DNA of 64,000 nt from Paenibacillus sp. FSL R5-0766 (GTDB lineage Bacteria > Bacillota > Bacilli > Paenibacillales > Paenibacillaceae): positions 6,324,001 to 6,388,000 of the forward strand of contig NZ_CP150227.1 of the NCBI RefSeq assembly GCF_037971845.1, written 5' to 3'. Position numbers and translations under genes: made by a program. Positions 43,637 to 52,780 of this stretch are shown one piece after another. Below the pieces are notes generated by a model. The model did no database searches, was not told the origin of the DNA, and saw only the letters and a list, made by a program, of their open reading frames with translations. Position 1 is the first letter of the stretch, and every line of letters starts with the position of its first letter.

Positions 43637-45013
43637 TCATGCCGTCTCTTCCACCTGTCCAGGCAATGCCTTCATGACTGCGGCAGCAGCCAGCTTACCC
43701 TGCTGTGCAGCCGAGACAACCATCGCTTCACCCTGGCCCTGACCAAAAATAACATCTCCTGCCGCATAGATCTGAGGATGCGAGGTACGGTACGTATGCG
43801 GTTCGATCTCAACGACGCCCCATTGGTGACGCAGCCCGAACGCTTCAATTAATGGTAATAAACGATGCTGCCCAATCGCCCGGATGACCGTATCACATTC
43901 AATCATGAACTCCGATCCTTCTACAGGCACAGGCAACGCACGCCCACCGCCAGGCGGGGTAATCAGCTCCATTTTCACACATTCCACAGCTTGAACCCGA
44001 CCGTTCTCGTCTCCAATAATACGCTGCGGCATCGTAAACCAGCGGAACTCCACACCCTCCTGCTTGGCAAACGTATATTCAAACGCATACGCCGTCATCT
44101 GGCTTTCCCCGCGCCGATATAACATCTGCACCCGCTCGGCACCAAGACGTACCGAACAGGTTGCTGCATCTACCGCCGTATTGCCCGCGCCAATAACGGC
44201 GACCTTCAGACCATTCAGCGCGGGTGGAACACCCTGCTTCGTAGACTCCACCAGTTCAATCGCATCATAGACACCTTCCAATGTCTCCCCTTCAATGCCC
44301 AGCATAGGTACTGAACCCATGCCACAGGCTAGAATGACCGCTTCATGCTGCTCCAGCAACTGCGTAACAGGAATATCCACACCGATGCGCACACCATAAC
44401 GAATCTGCACACCAAGCACTTCTACCTGCTCCACTTCCCATAGCGCAACCGATTCGGGCAAACGGAAAGATACGATGCCGTACGTATTCAGCCCGCCGCC
44501 TTTGGGTTTGGCTTCATAGATCGTCACCTCATAACCTGCGCGCCCCAGTTCACGAGCCGCCGATAATCCCGCTGGCCCGGCTCCTACAACAGCAACATTT
44601 CTCCCATTGGTGGGCGCTGCCTGGAATAACGGCTCATTCTTGGCTCGTGCCCAGTCAGTGGCGTAACGCTGCAAGTCACCAATTCGAATCGGCTTTGACG
44701 ATTCATTTAGCACACATGCGCCTTCACACAATTCCTCTGTGGGACAGACGCGTGCGCAGCTGGCTCCAACCGGATTTGCATCCATGATGGTGCGGGCCGA
44801 ACCTTTCAGGTGCCCTGTTGATATTTTGCTAATAAACGAAGGGATGTTGATATCAGTTGGACAGGCCTTGATACAAGGTGCATCGTAACAGTACAGACAG
44901 CGGTTTGACTCCTCCATCGCTTCCTTTCCTGTCATAGCGGGTTTCATCTCGGCAAAACGACTCTCCCACCCATAATCGGATAACGTTGTTCCTGAGCTGT
45001 TCATCAATGTCAT
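43637..45013 (-). CDS. preT: NAD-dependent dihydropyrimidine dehydrogenase, PreT subunit
   Basis: The electron-transfer subunit, 458 aa, resembling the glutamate synthase small chain. It has N-terminal Fe-S cysteines (CLYCYDAPCIKACPTDINIP, about 41-60, and CARVCPTEELCEGAC), then an FAD fold VAVVGAGPAGLSAARELGRA (about 140) and an NAD(P) fold VAVIGAGNTAVDAATCSVRL (about 265). Near the end is the FAD-binding IYAAGDVIFGQG. The ATG at 45013 is 3 nt after AGGAGG; a TTG or ATG 2-3 codons further on is better spaced and may be the true start. Confidence 0.95.
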   Translation of the reverse strand: MTLMNSSGTTLSDYGWESRFAEMKPAMTGKEAMEESNRCLYCYDAPCIKACPTDINIPSFISKISTGHLKGSARTIMDANPVGASCARVCPTEELCEGACVLNESSKPIRIGDLQRYATDWARAKNEPLFQAAPTNGRNVAVVGAGPAGLSAARELGRAGYEVTIYEAKPKGGGLNTYGIVSFRLPESVALWEVEQVEVLGVQIRYGVRIGVDIPVTQLLEQHEAVILACGMGSVPMLGIEGETLEGVYDAIELVESTKQGVPPALNGLKVAVIGAGNTAVDAATCSVRLGAERVQMLYRRGESQMTAYAFEYTFAKQEGVEFRWFTMPQRIIGDENGRVQAVECVKMELITPPGGGRALPVPVEGSEFMIECDTVIRAIGQHRLLPLIEAFGLRHQWGVVEIEPHTYRTSHPQIYAAGDVIFGQGQGEAMVVSAAQQGKLAAAAVMKALPGQVEETA

Positions 45014-45115
45014 GCACCTCCTGGAGAATGATCTACGCTATCTAAAACAATCTTACGTGCATTACACATGCCACCCCGCTGACAGAATCACTTACCGATC
45101 ACTCGTTGCTGCTTC

Positions 45116-45997
45116 CTACAGACTAACCAGATGTTCGTACGTTTCCGGCCTGCGATCCCGGTAGAATTGCCACACATTACGCACCTCACGAATCATCTCC
45201 GTATCCATCTCGCCAATAACGACCTCATCCTGATCCCTGCTGCCGATCGCTACCATTCTGCCTCGCGGGTCGACCAGGTACGACTGTCCATAAAATTCAC
45301 CCATATTCCATGGCGCTTCCACGCCAACCCGGTTGATGGCCGCTACATAATAGCCGTTAGCTACCGCGTGAGCAGGCTGTTCCAGTTTCCACAGATATTC
45401 CGATGTACCCGCAACCGTAGCGGACGGATTGAACACTATTTCAGCCCCCGCCAGTCCAAGCAATCGTGCACCTTCCGGAAAATGACGATCATAACAGATG
45501 TACACACCAACTCTGGCGTAGGCCGTATCAAAAACCGGAAACCCGAGGTTACCTGGTTTGAAATAATACTTTTCCCAGAACCCATTTGTACCCTCACCTG
45601 CTTCCACATGCGGGATATGATGTTTGCGATATTTGCCCAGATACGTACCATCTGCATCAATGACAGCTGCCGTATTGTAATACGAAGCAATGCCCTCCAC
45701 CTCGTACACAGGTAAAACAATCACCACCGCGAGCTCCTTCGCCAGCTCCTGAAAACGTCTGGTCGTTGGTCCTTCCGGCACAGGTTCAGCGGATGCATAC
45801 CATTTGGGACTTTGCTCTGTACAAAAGTACGGTCCATAGAATACTTCCTGCAACCCGATGATCTTCGCCCCTCTTGCAGCAGCTTCACGGACCAGCACAA
45901 TGTGTTTCTGAACCGCGGCCTCCTTATGCACCTCAACGGGAGCCGAACCTTCAATTTCATGAGAAGCCTGGATTAATCCGATGCTGATTTTGCTCAT
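45116..45997 (-). CDS. Beta-ureidopropionase-like carbon-nitrogen hydrolase
   Basis: A nitrilase-superfamily hydrolase of 293 aa, likely cleaving N-carbamoyl-beta-alanine to beta-alanine, CO2 and ammonia. The triad is in GLQEVFYGPYFCTEQ (Glu, about 49), KYRKHHIPHVEAGEG (Lys, about 120) and VGVYICYDRHFPEGARLL (Cys, about 166). The acidic loop and the HHIPH segment fit beta-ureidopropionase better than other branches. The start at 45997 follows AGGAGG that lies at the end of the preceding hydrolase gene, 4 nt upstream. Two candidate enzymes for the same step sit side by side. Confidence 0.88.
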   Translation of the reverse strand: MSKISIGLIQASHEIEGSAPVEVHKEAAVQKHIVLVREAAARGAKIIGLQEVFYGPYFCTEQSPKWYASAEPVPEGPTTRRFQELAKELAVVIVLPVYEVEGIASYYNTAAVIDADGTYLGKYRKHHIPHVEAGEGTNGFWEKYYFKPGNLGFPVFDTAYARVGVYICYDRHFPEGARLLGLAGAEIVFNPSATVAGTSEYLWKLEQPAHAVANGYYVAAINRVGVEAPWNMGEFYGQSYLVDPRGRMVAIGSRDQDEVVIGEMDTEMIREVRNVWQFYRDRRPETYEHLVSL

Positions 45998-46001
45998 AAC
46001 G

Positions 46002-47291
46002 TCACAACGCCTCCTCGGGTAAAATGATTGGTTGGTTCACGCCACTGCACATCCTCCGAATGGTGCGATATAACACTTCCGTGCCCAGTCCAATATCCTC
46101 CGGGGAGGAATATTCGCTGGGATGATGACTGATGCCGTCTTTGCTGCGGACAAAGATCATGCCATAATCACACACAAGCGAAAGGGCCAACGCATCATGG
46201 AACGGACCACTCATCAGTTCTGGCAAAGTAACCCCGATCTCTTCCGCGGATGAACGAATAACCGACATGATTGGCTCTGCACAATACCGCGGCTCACTAT
46301 TCGTATCCTCTGTCAGCGAGTAGGTTAGACCATATCGGAAGCTCACGTCATCCAAAATGTTCATCAATCGGGCTTCAAGCCGGTTCCTGCGCTCCATCTC
46401 CATGTCTCGCAAATCCACCGTGAAGCTGACTTCCTCCGGAATGATGTTCCGTGAGTCTGGAAACACCCTCAAACTTCCCACCGTACCTACGGTTGGTGCT
46501 CCCGGGTCTTCTCTCACCATATCGTCAAAAGCCGCAATGACTTTGGCGCTGCCTACCAAAGCATCATGCCGCATCCCCATCGGAACGGAGCCCGCATGAC
46601 CCGCCATGCCTTTCATCGTCACCGTAAGCCACAACGGGCCCGAGATGCCCGTCACCAGACCTACTGGTGCATTCAACGCTTCCAGCACCGGCCCCTGCTC
46701 AATGTGCAGCTCCAGATAACTGCCAATGGAACCTGGCGGATAGATCGCTTCTTCAAAATCCGAAGGAGAACAGCCGAAGGCTTCCAGCGCCTCCCGGCGG
46801 GTCACTCCGTTTTTATCCTGCCGCTCCAGTTCGCCTTCTTCCAACTGACCGGTTATGCCACGCGAGCCGAACAACCCTTTGTTAAAACGGGAACCCTCTT
46901 CATCGCAAAAGGCAATCACCTCAATCGGCATAAGAGGCTGAATGCCATTTTCGATCAGGCATTGCACGGCTTCGAGTGCGCCGAGCACACCGATCGCTCC
47001 ATCATATCGACCGCCGTAGGGCTGAGAGTCAATATGGGAACCAATCATGAGGATCGGCAGCGCCTGATCCGCACCTTCGAGACGACCAATCAGATTGCCG
47101 AAGGCATCAAGTCTAGTCGTCAGACCGGCCTTTTCCATCCAGAGACGAACCTGAATGATGCCATCCATATCTTCCGGGGTCAGGGCAAGTCGGCAGACAC
47201 CCGTCTCCGCGATTCGGCCAATCTGTGACAACTGCTCAATTCGCTCATTCAGCCGATGCTGATTAATGACTTTGCCTCTTGTGGTCTGCAC
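46002..47291 (-). CDS. M20-family Zn-dependent amidohydrolase (allantoate/N-carbamoyl-amino-acid hydrolase type)
   Basis: A 429-aa metallohydrolase related to N-carbamoyl-L-amino-acid hydrolases, yeast-type beta-ureidopropionase and allantoate amidohydrolase. The metal-binding GSHIDSQPYGGRYDGAIGVL (about 83-102) and CDEEGSRFNKGLFGSRG (about 130) are intact, as is the dimerisation lid PVGLVTGISGPLWLTVTMKG followed by GHAGSVPM. The start is GTG at 47291, 9 nt after AAGGAGG. It could do the same third step as the gene downstream or handle another N-carbamoyl substrate. Confidence 0.88.
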   Translation of the reverse strand: MQTTRGKVINQHRLNERIEQLSQIGRIAETGVCRLALTPEDMDGIIQVRLWMEKAGLTTRLDAFGNLIGRLEGADQALPILMIGSHIDSQPYGGRYDGAIGVLGALEAVQCLIENGIQPLMPIEVIAFCDEEGSRFNKGLFGSRGITGQLEEGELERQDKNGVTRREALEAFGCSPSDFEEAIYPPGSIGSYLELHIEQGPVLEALNAPVGLVTGISGPLWLTVTMKGMAGHAGSVPMGMRHDALVGSAKVIAAFDDMVREDPGAPTVGTVGSLRVFPDSRNIIPEEVSFTVDLRDMEMERRNRLEARLMNILDDVSFRYGLTYSLTEDTNSEPRYCAEPIMSVIRSSAEEIGVTLPELMSGPFHDALALSLVCDYGMIFVRSKDGISHHPSEYSSPEDIGLGTEVLYRTIRRMCSGVNQPIILPEEAL

Positions 47292-47400
47292 CCTTCCTCG
47301 CCTCCTTGCGCTTATTTATCGCGTAATGATATGAAAATCTCCATCTCGCTTGCTAAACCGTAAACGTCTGTCGTACCTGTGTGTTATCCATCTATGGCAA

Positions 47401-48774
47401 CTAACCTGCGTCCAGACTACGTAGCACAACGAGCAAACTTCCAGCGATCAGATCCAGCTCCTCCTCGGTGGTGACAAATGGTGGGGAGATCGTCAGAATG
47501 TTTGCAAACCCCGGCACGGTATCGCCATTCTTGCCAATCAGAATGCCGTCCCTTTTACAACTGGCGAGCACCTTCATCACTTTGTCCGCCTCCGCAGGAG
47601 AACCATCAGCTTCAATCAACTCCACCCCACAGGCGAATCCGAATGAACGGATATCCCCCACAATGGACAGCTCCAGCAAAGGTTCCAGCTTCTCACGAAG
47701 CAGGTATCCCAGTTCCTCCGCGCGGCTGACCAGATTCTCTCGTTCCAGAATCTCCAGATTCGCCAGTGCAACTCGGCAGGAAACGGGATTCCCGCCAAAG
47801 GTATTCACATGGCGAAAATGGGTATCCGGGCCGGGTTCCCGGAACGTGTCATACAGATCGGCTCGCACGGCCGTTGCCGATAGCGGCGAATACGCACTGG
47901 TCATGCCTTTTGCCATCGTCACGATATCTGGCTGTACGCCATAGTTCTGATGACCAAACTTCTGCCCAGAGCGGCCAAAACCACAGATTACCTCATCCAC
48001 AATGAGCAGTACTCCATAGCGCTGACAGATCTCTTGTACGGTACGCATGTAATCTGGCGGTGGGACAATCATGCCGCCCCCTGTAATCACCGGCTCCATA
48101 ATTACTGCGGCAACCGTCTCAGGACCTTCCCAACGAATCACCTCTTCATAGATGGTTGCACATTCGAGTCCGCATTCATCCTTTTTTCGTCCAAACGGAC
48201 ATCGGTAACAATATGGTGGCGGAACATGAGAGAAACCTACGCCGAGTGGCTCGTATTTGATCTTGCGAGCGGCTTGCCCGGTGGCGCCCAGTGCGCCCAT
48301 GGAGTTGCCGTGATACGCACGGTGACGGGAGATGAATTTATGCCGTGTAGGCTCACCATTCTGATGGTGATACTGACGGGCTATTTTGAAAGCCACCTCA
48401 TTTGCATCTGAACCTGAGTTGGAGAAGAATATTCGATACTCCCCCTCCAGCCATTCATTCAGCTTCTCCGCCAGCAAAATCGCCGGTTCATGACTCTGCG
48501 TCATCGGTACATAAGCGAGTGCTTTCATCTGTTCGTAGGCACTCCTCGCAATCTCCTCCCGGCCATGCCCCACATTCACACACCACAGTCCAGACATCGC
48601 ATCCAGATAACGTGTACCATCCTGATCGGTGATCCAGCTGCCCTCTCCACTTACCGCAATCATCGGATGATCGTTATGAGGTGAGATGTGATGCCATACG
48701 TATTTGCGATCTTTCTCCAGCCATTCTTCCTTCGTACCGCCAAGAGGCTGAGGCTGCTGATCCACAGAACTCAT
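47401..48774 (-). CDS. Class III aminotransferase (beta-alanine/omega-amino acid type)
   Basis: A PLP-dependent aminotransferase of 457 aa, fold type I. The Schiff-base Lys is in VTMAKGMTSAYSPLSATAV (about 290), preceded by LLIVDEVICGFGRSG. GSDANEVAFKIARQYHH and YHGNSMGALGATG are the phosphate-binding regions. In this operon it should convert beta-alanine or 3-aminoisobutyrate to the semialdehyde. It has a tight cysteine cluster (CYRCPFGRKKDECGLEC) near residues 190-206, which could bind a metal. The ATG at 48774 follows GAGGAGG. A palindromic element ends 36 nt upstream. Confidence 0.9.
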   Translation of the reverse strand: MSSVDQQPQPLGGTKEEWLEKDRKYVWHHISPHNDHPMIAVSGEGSWITDQDGTRYLDAMSGLWCVNVGHGREEIARSAYEQMKALAYVPMTQSHEPAILLAEKLNEWLEGEYRIFFSNSGSDANEVAFKIARQYHHQNGEPTRHKFISRHRAYHGNSMGALGATGQAARKIKYEPLGVGFSHVPPPYCYRCPFGRKKDECGLECATIYEEVIRWEGPETVAAVIMEPVITGGGMIVPPPDYMRTVQEICQRYGVLLIVDEVICGFGRSGQKFGHQNYGVQPDIVTMAKGMTSAYSPLSATAVRADLYDTFREPGPDTHFRHVNTFGGNPVSCRVALANLEILERENLVSRAEELGYLLREKLEPLLELSIVGDIRSFGFACGVELIEADGSPAEADKVMKVLASCKRDGILIGKNGDTVPGFANILTISPPFVTTEEELDLIAGSLLVVLRSLDAG

Positions 48775-48810
48775 TCGTCATCCTCCTCTCTTTAAGCTGG
48801 ACCTACAGAC

Positions 48811-49003
48811 TTTACACTCACCCACTCCGATTGCAGTACCATCTTCCGATCGCTGTTATCCCCAGATTTTCTAGATTCATTTTTTTCCTTAAGGAAAAAT
48901 CCGGGGATAAGCGTATGCTTCCGATGCAGCTTTCTTTCAGAAAGCTTTTAGGCGCACGCTTCGCTTCTTCAGATTGGTTCTGCACTCTTCGTTCTTGTGT
49001 AAA
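48811..49003 (-). repeat. Dispersed palindromic element, copy 5 (aminotransferase leader)
   Basis: Long form with both the TTATCCCC/GGGGATAA stem and the AAAGCTTTCT/AGAAAGCTTT side hairpin. The outer arms TGCAGTACCA and, inverted, TGCAGAACCA correspond. It lies inside the operon between the substrate-binding protein gene (13 nt after its stop) and the aminotransferase, ending 36 nt before the latter. Confidence 0.88.
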
Positions 49004-49016
49004 TGTTCGTCCATGC

Positions 49017-50081
49017 TTATTTCACAGCTTCTTCATAGATGCTTTTCTCCAGCGCTTCATCCAGGTTGGCAGCTTTTTTGATCAAGCCATAGTTCAGTGC
49101 AATATCCGCAGTTCGGGTAAATGACTCATCCACAAAACTGCCAACTTGCTGCTCCGTAAATCCTTCCGGGCGAATTAGCTTTGCAATCTCTTCCAGCATC
49201 GTTACCTGATGCTCGCGGGTGGTGCTGCCCTCCGTCACATTACTCATCACGATATCCACCGTCTCATCCTGTTGATCAATGGCGTAGTTCCAGCCTTTCA
49301 AAATGGCACGGGTCACTTTGACCGCAAGCTCACGGTTGCTGTCTACCCAATCCTTTTTGGCAATCAGAGTGTCCTCCAGCATGCCAACACCGGCATCTTC
49401 AATGTTGAACACATCCAGATCGGATTCTTTCATTCCACTTTCCAGCACCACGTGATATTCGTTATAGATTGTTGCCGTCGCCACATCCACCTGGTCATTG
49501 AAAAACTGATCCATTGTGAAGCCCTGCTTCACCAGTTCAATATCTTTCTTCGGATCGAGTCCATTCCTCTCCATAAACGCGAGCACCTGAAACTGCTGAC
49601 TGCCAAACCAGGTACTGACCTTCTTGCCCTTCATCTGAGCCGGATCGGTAATGCCTAGGGACTTCTTGGCAATCAAACGATAGCTACTCTTCTGTGAGAT
49701 CTGCGCGAGCGAGACGAGCGGCAGACCGTTATCCCGGCTGACCAGCAGACTGTCCACTCCCGTGATCCCCACATCGGCCGCGCCATTGACCACCTGCTGC
49801 TCAATCACGATATCCGGACCACCCGGAATAATCTCGGCATCAATGCCTTCATCTGCAAAAAAACCTTTCCCCTTCGCTGCATAAATCCCGGCAAATTGCG
49901 CCTGCGGTACCCATTTCAGTTGAATTTTCACTTTGGTTAAGGGTTGATCTGCTTCGCCCGCCCCTCCTGAACTCGCAGCGACAGGCTCAGCCGCCGGCTC
50001 GGACTTCGTAGAACATGCGCTCAGCACTGTAACAACCAACAGGACCAATACCAGCAAACCCGGCTTCAACGTTTTGTACAT
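49017..50081 (-). CDS. ABC transporter substrate-binding lipoprotein (NMT1/THI5-SsuA type)
   Basis: An exported ligand-binding protein of 354 aa. The signal peptide ends in the lipobox LSAC (about residue 24) followed by a Ser/Ala/Glu-rich linker. The mature part starts VKIQLKWVPQAQFAGIYAAK, a NMT1-type feature typical of pyrimidine-precursor binders, with DVGITGVDSLLVSRDNGLPL and WFGSQQFQVLAFME. The operon context points to a pyrimidine-related ligand. The start is 12 nt after AGGGGG. Confidence 0.92.
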   Translation of the reverse strand: MYKTLKPGLLVLVLLVVTVLSACSTKSEPAAEPVAASSGGAGEADQPLTKVKIQLKWVPQAQFAGIYAAKGKGFFADEGIDAEIIPGGPDIVIEQQVVNGAADVGITGVDSLLVSRDNGLPLVSLAQISQKSSYRLIAKKSLGITDPAQMKGKKVSTWFGSQQFQVLAFMERNGLDPKKDIELVKQGFTMDQFFNDQVDVATATIYNEYHVVLESGMKESDLDVFNIEDAGVGMLEDTLIAKKDWVDSNRELAVKVTRAILKGWNYAIDQQDETVDIVMSNVTEGSTTREHQVTMLEEIAKLIRPEGFTEQQVGSFVDESFTRTADIALNYGLIKKAANLDEALEKSIYEEAVK

Positions 50082-50130
50082 GTACAGAACAACCCCCTGT
50101 TTATATACGAATTTTCAAGCATCAGTCCGT

Positions 50131-50173
50131 GTTCAAAAAGTCTGCTTTTCAGTACCGTGGACTTTTTGAACAA
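50131..50173. repeat. Perfect hairpin TGTTCAAAAAGTC
   Basis: TGTTCAAAAAGTC and GACTTTTTGAACA form a perfect 13-bp stem around a 17-nt loop between permease 2 and the binding-protein gene. It shares its end sequence with the 6951-7157 repeat. Placed between two genes of one operon, it may reduce read-through or stabilise the mRNA. Confidence 0.7.
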
Positions 50174-50221
50174 CCTCAATCACGTATTACGATCTATGGA
50201 TGGTTGGTGTCCTAATGTACG

Positions 50222-51160
50222 TTATTGATCTGTGCGTGCACGATTCCACGGAATGAGTCGCTTTTCTGCCAGGACAACCGCTTCATACAACACAATGCCG
50301 AGCGCGGCTGCGATGACAATGCAGGACCAAGCCAAAGGCATGTTCGCCAGTCGAATCTGATCCGAGAGCAAGTACCCGAGCCCCTGGGAGGCGATGAAAA
50401 ATTCACCCACAATGGCCCCGATAATACTGGTCGACATATTGATCTTCAGACCGGCGAAGAGGGAAGGCAGCGCATGAGGCAGTCTCAGCTTCCAAAAAAA
50501 CTGCATCCTGCTCGCGGCTAGACCACTCAGCAGATCACTGTACTGCGGCTGAATGGAAGTCAGCCCTTTGAACAGGCTGACGGCCATGGCGGCCATCGTA
50601 ATCACCGTGACGACTGCAATACGAGACCAAATCCCATCACCGAACCAATTGTTCATAATCGGGGCAAGGGCCACGATCGGAACAGCATTAAGTGCAGACA
50701 GAACCGTAACCGCGGCCCTGCCGCTTGTTGGAAAGAACGATGCACCCGCTGCCGCCAGAGCACCCAACAATGAACCGAGCAAAAAGCCTCCCAGCATTTC
50801 GGTTCCGCTGTACATCGCATATCGAAAGAGCATATTGGCATTTTCCTGAATGGATGCCGCAATGGCGGAAGGCACGGGCAGTTGGTAGCTTTCCAACGAA
50901 AATATCCAATGAAACACCCTGAGCTGCCAGAGGGCGAGAAATAACACACCCGCACCCCAAGGAAGCATGCTCAGTACAATTGAGCGCCTGCGAACGCTGG
51001 TACCCAATCTGGCCTTTTCGGCTTGTCCCTGTTGTCCGTGAATTTCTGATCCTGAAGCAGATGTTATCTGTGAACCCGTGAGGGGCGTAGCCGCGCCAGT
51101 TACAGCAGCAATAGCCACACCTTCATCACGCTTCCGTTGCAAAACTTGACCTTCACTCAT
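50222..51160 (-). CDS. ABC transporter permease (SsuC-like), subunit 2
   Basis: A 312-aa inner-membrane permease with six hydrophobic helices after an N-terminal cytosolic tail of about 65 residues rich in Ala, Gly, Thr and Gln. The EAA loop is seen in MQFFWKLRLPHALPSLFAGL (about 215). The ATG overlaps the upstream permease stop (ATGA) and follows AAGGAGGGG. It forms the membrane part with the next permease. Confidence 0.92.
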   Translation of the reverse strand: MSEGQVLQRKRDEGVAIAAVTGAATPLTGSQITSASGSEIHGQQGQAEKARLGTSVRRRSIVLSMLPWGAGVLFLALWQLRVFHWIFSLESYQLPVPSAIAASIQENANMLFRYAMYSGTEMLGGFLLGSLLGALAAAGASFFPTSGRAAVTVLSALNAVPIVALAPIMNNWFGDGIWSRIAVVTVITMAAMAVSLFKGLTSIQPQYSDLLSGLAASRMQFFWKLRLPHALPSLFAGLKINMSTSIIGAIVGEFFIASQGLGYLLSDQIRLANMPLAWSCIVIAAALGIVLYEAVVLAEKRLIPWNRARTDQ

Positions 51161-51978
51161 GTGGCATCCCCTCCTTTGGCCCTGAATTCAGGCTGCCAAG
51201 GGGTCAGCCAACGTTCAGCCAGACTGATGGCCAGATACGAAATTAGGCCAATGCCAATGCTAAGCATGATGGTCGCCCAGAACATGCCAACTTGGGCATG
51301 ACCGTAATATAACGAACTGACCATCAGGACACCGAGTCCGTCGGGAGCGCCCATCAATTCCACAACGATGGAGGAAGTCACCGCGAGCGGAGCGGCTATT
51401 TTCAACCCGGAAAAAAGTCCCGGCAGTGCTGAGGGCAGCAGACATTTGATATATCGTGCAGTCAGTGAAGCTCCACAGGAACGCATCAGTTCCAGGTGCT
51501 CTGGTGCTGTACTTTTCAATCCTTTTAACGTATGGATGATGATGGGGAAGAAAGTGACATACGCCGCCATAACAATTCGGGCCCACTCCGCGTTGTGGAT
51601 GATGCCGTACACGATTGGTGCTAGACCAATAACCGGAACCATCTGAGAGGAGACTACATATGGAGATAACGTGCGTTCCAGCCAGACAGCCGCGCTCATG
51701 AGCAGCGCCAGACCCAGACCCAGCAGCGTTCCCCCTGCGAAACCAATGGCTGCATTGCCAAACGTGACAGCCCCCTGCTCTGCGAGCGTACCCGAGTAAC
51801 GAAACAGGGCTGCAAGGACTTCGTGCAGATAAGGAAGGCGAGATGCCGCCTGCTGGGGTGACAAGAACAGTTGAAGCATCCAGGCGATTCCTTCCCACAG
51901 CACCAATATGGCCATAATCCAGATGACGACCCAGGAGCGATATCCTGGTTTAAAGAACCGCAGAGACATGAGATTCAT
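51157..51978 (-). CDS. ABC transporter permease (SsuC-like), subunit 1
   Basis: A 273-aa permease with six helices and the EAA loop ASLTARYIKCLLPSALPGLF (about 178). It overlaps the 3' end of the ATPase gene by 29 nt. The ATG at 51978 and a GTG at 51981 both lie close to GAGGAGC; a further ATG nine nt downstream of 51978 is a third option. Two different permeases imply a heterodimeric channel. Confidence 0.92.
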   Translation of the reverse strand: MNLMSLRFFKPGYRSWVVIWIMAILVLWEGIAWMLQLFLSPQQAASRLPYLHEVLAALFRYSGTLAEQGAVTFGNAAIGFAGGTLLGLGLALLMSAAVWLERTLSPYVVSSQMVPVIGLAPIVYGIIHNAEWARIVMAAYVTFFPIIIHTLKGLKSTAPEHLELMRSCGASLTARYIKCLLPSALPGLFSGLKIAAPLAVTSSIVVELMGAPDGLGVLMVSSLYYGHAQVGMFWATIMLSIGIGLISYLAISLAERWLTPWQPEFRAKGGDAT

Positions 51979-52774
51979 CACGCTCCTCGTAGAAGCAATT
52001 ACGAATGGTTGTGATCATGTGGTAGAAAGCTTCCGTTTCTCTCAGTTCACTATGGCGGTCAGAAGGCAGATTAACCGAATGAATGGAGTGCACTTGCCCC
52101 GGATGCGCCGAGAGTACGATGATCCGGTCGGACAGAAATACGGCTTCAGGGATGCTGTGTGTGACAAAGAGGAAGGTCTTTCCTGTTGAGCGCTTGATCT
52201 CAAGCAGCTCCAATTGAAGCTTTTCTTTGGTGAATTCGTCCAGGGCCGAAAAGGGTTCATCCATGAGCAGCAATGGCGGATCAAGCGCAAGGGCACGTGC
52301 AATGGATACACGTTGCTGCATCCCGCCGCTGAGCTGCCATGGATAATGGTCTGCGAAGCGGGTTAGCCCTACCATTTCAAGCAGTTCACCGCTAATGCGG
52401 CGGCACTCCTTACGGCGGGTACCCAGCAGTTCCAAGGGCAATTCCACATTGTGACGAACGGTGCGCCAATCGAACAAGGCGGGTGTCTGGAAGACAATGC
52501 CGAACTGTCGCTGTAGCCGGGCCCGCTCAGGCTCCTGACCTGCAATGCGAACGGTGCCTGAGGTGGGCTGAAGTAGATCACCCACCAGCCGGAGCAAGGT
52601 CGACTTGCCACACCCGGAAGGGCCAAGCAGCGAGACAAACTCATTGGACTGGATCTGGAATGTAACATCCGACAAAGCAGTGACTTGTTGTGTACCTGTG
52701 CCAAAAACAACGGACACATGATCTACATCAATATGGCAGGCTTCGGGGACTGTAGCTGAGGGTGCGGAGGACAT
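51950..52774 (-). CDS. ABC transporter ATP-binding subunit
   Basis: A 274-aa importer ATPase of the nitrate/taurine/SsuB class. It has Walker A LLGPSGCGKSTLLRLVG (about 46), Q-loop VFQTPALFDWRTV, signature LSGGMQQRVSIARAL, Walker B LLLMDEPFSALD and H-loop FVTHSIPEAV. The ATG at 52774 with AAGGAG 7 nt upstream is preferred over the ATG at 52780, which abuts the site. It is the first gene of the pyrimidine operon, after a leader of about 120 nt. Confidence 0.95.
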   Translation of the reverse strand: MSSAPSATVPEACHIDVDHVSVVFGTGTQQVTALSDVTFQIQSNEFVSLLGPSGCGKSTLLRLVGDLLQPTSGTVRIAGQEPERARLQRQFGIVFQTPALFDWRTVRHNVELPLELLGTRRKECRRISGELLEMVGLTRFADHYPWQLSGGMQQRVSIARALALDPPLLLMDEPFSALDEFTKEKLQLELLEIKRSTGKTFLFVTHSIPEAVFLSDRIIVLSAHPGQVHSIHSVNLPSDRHSELRETEAFYHMITTIRNCFYEERDESHVSAVL

Positions 52775-52780
52775 GGGCAT

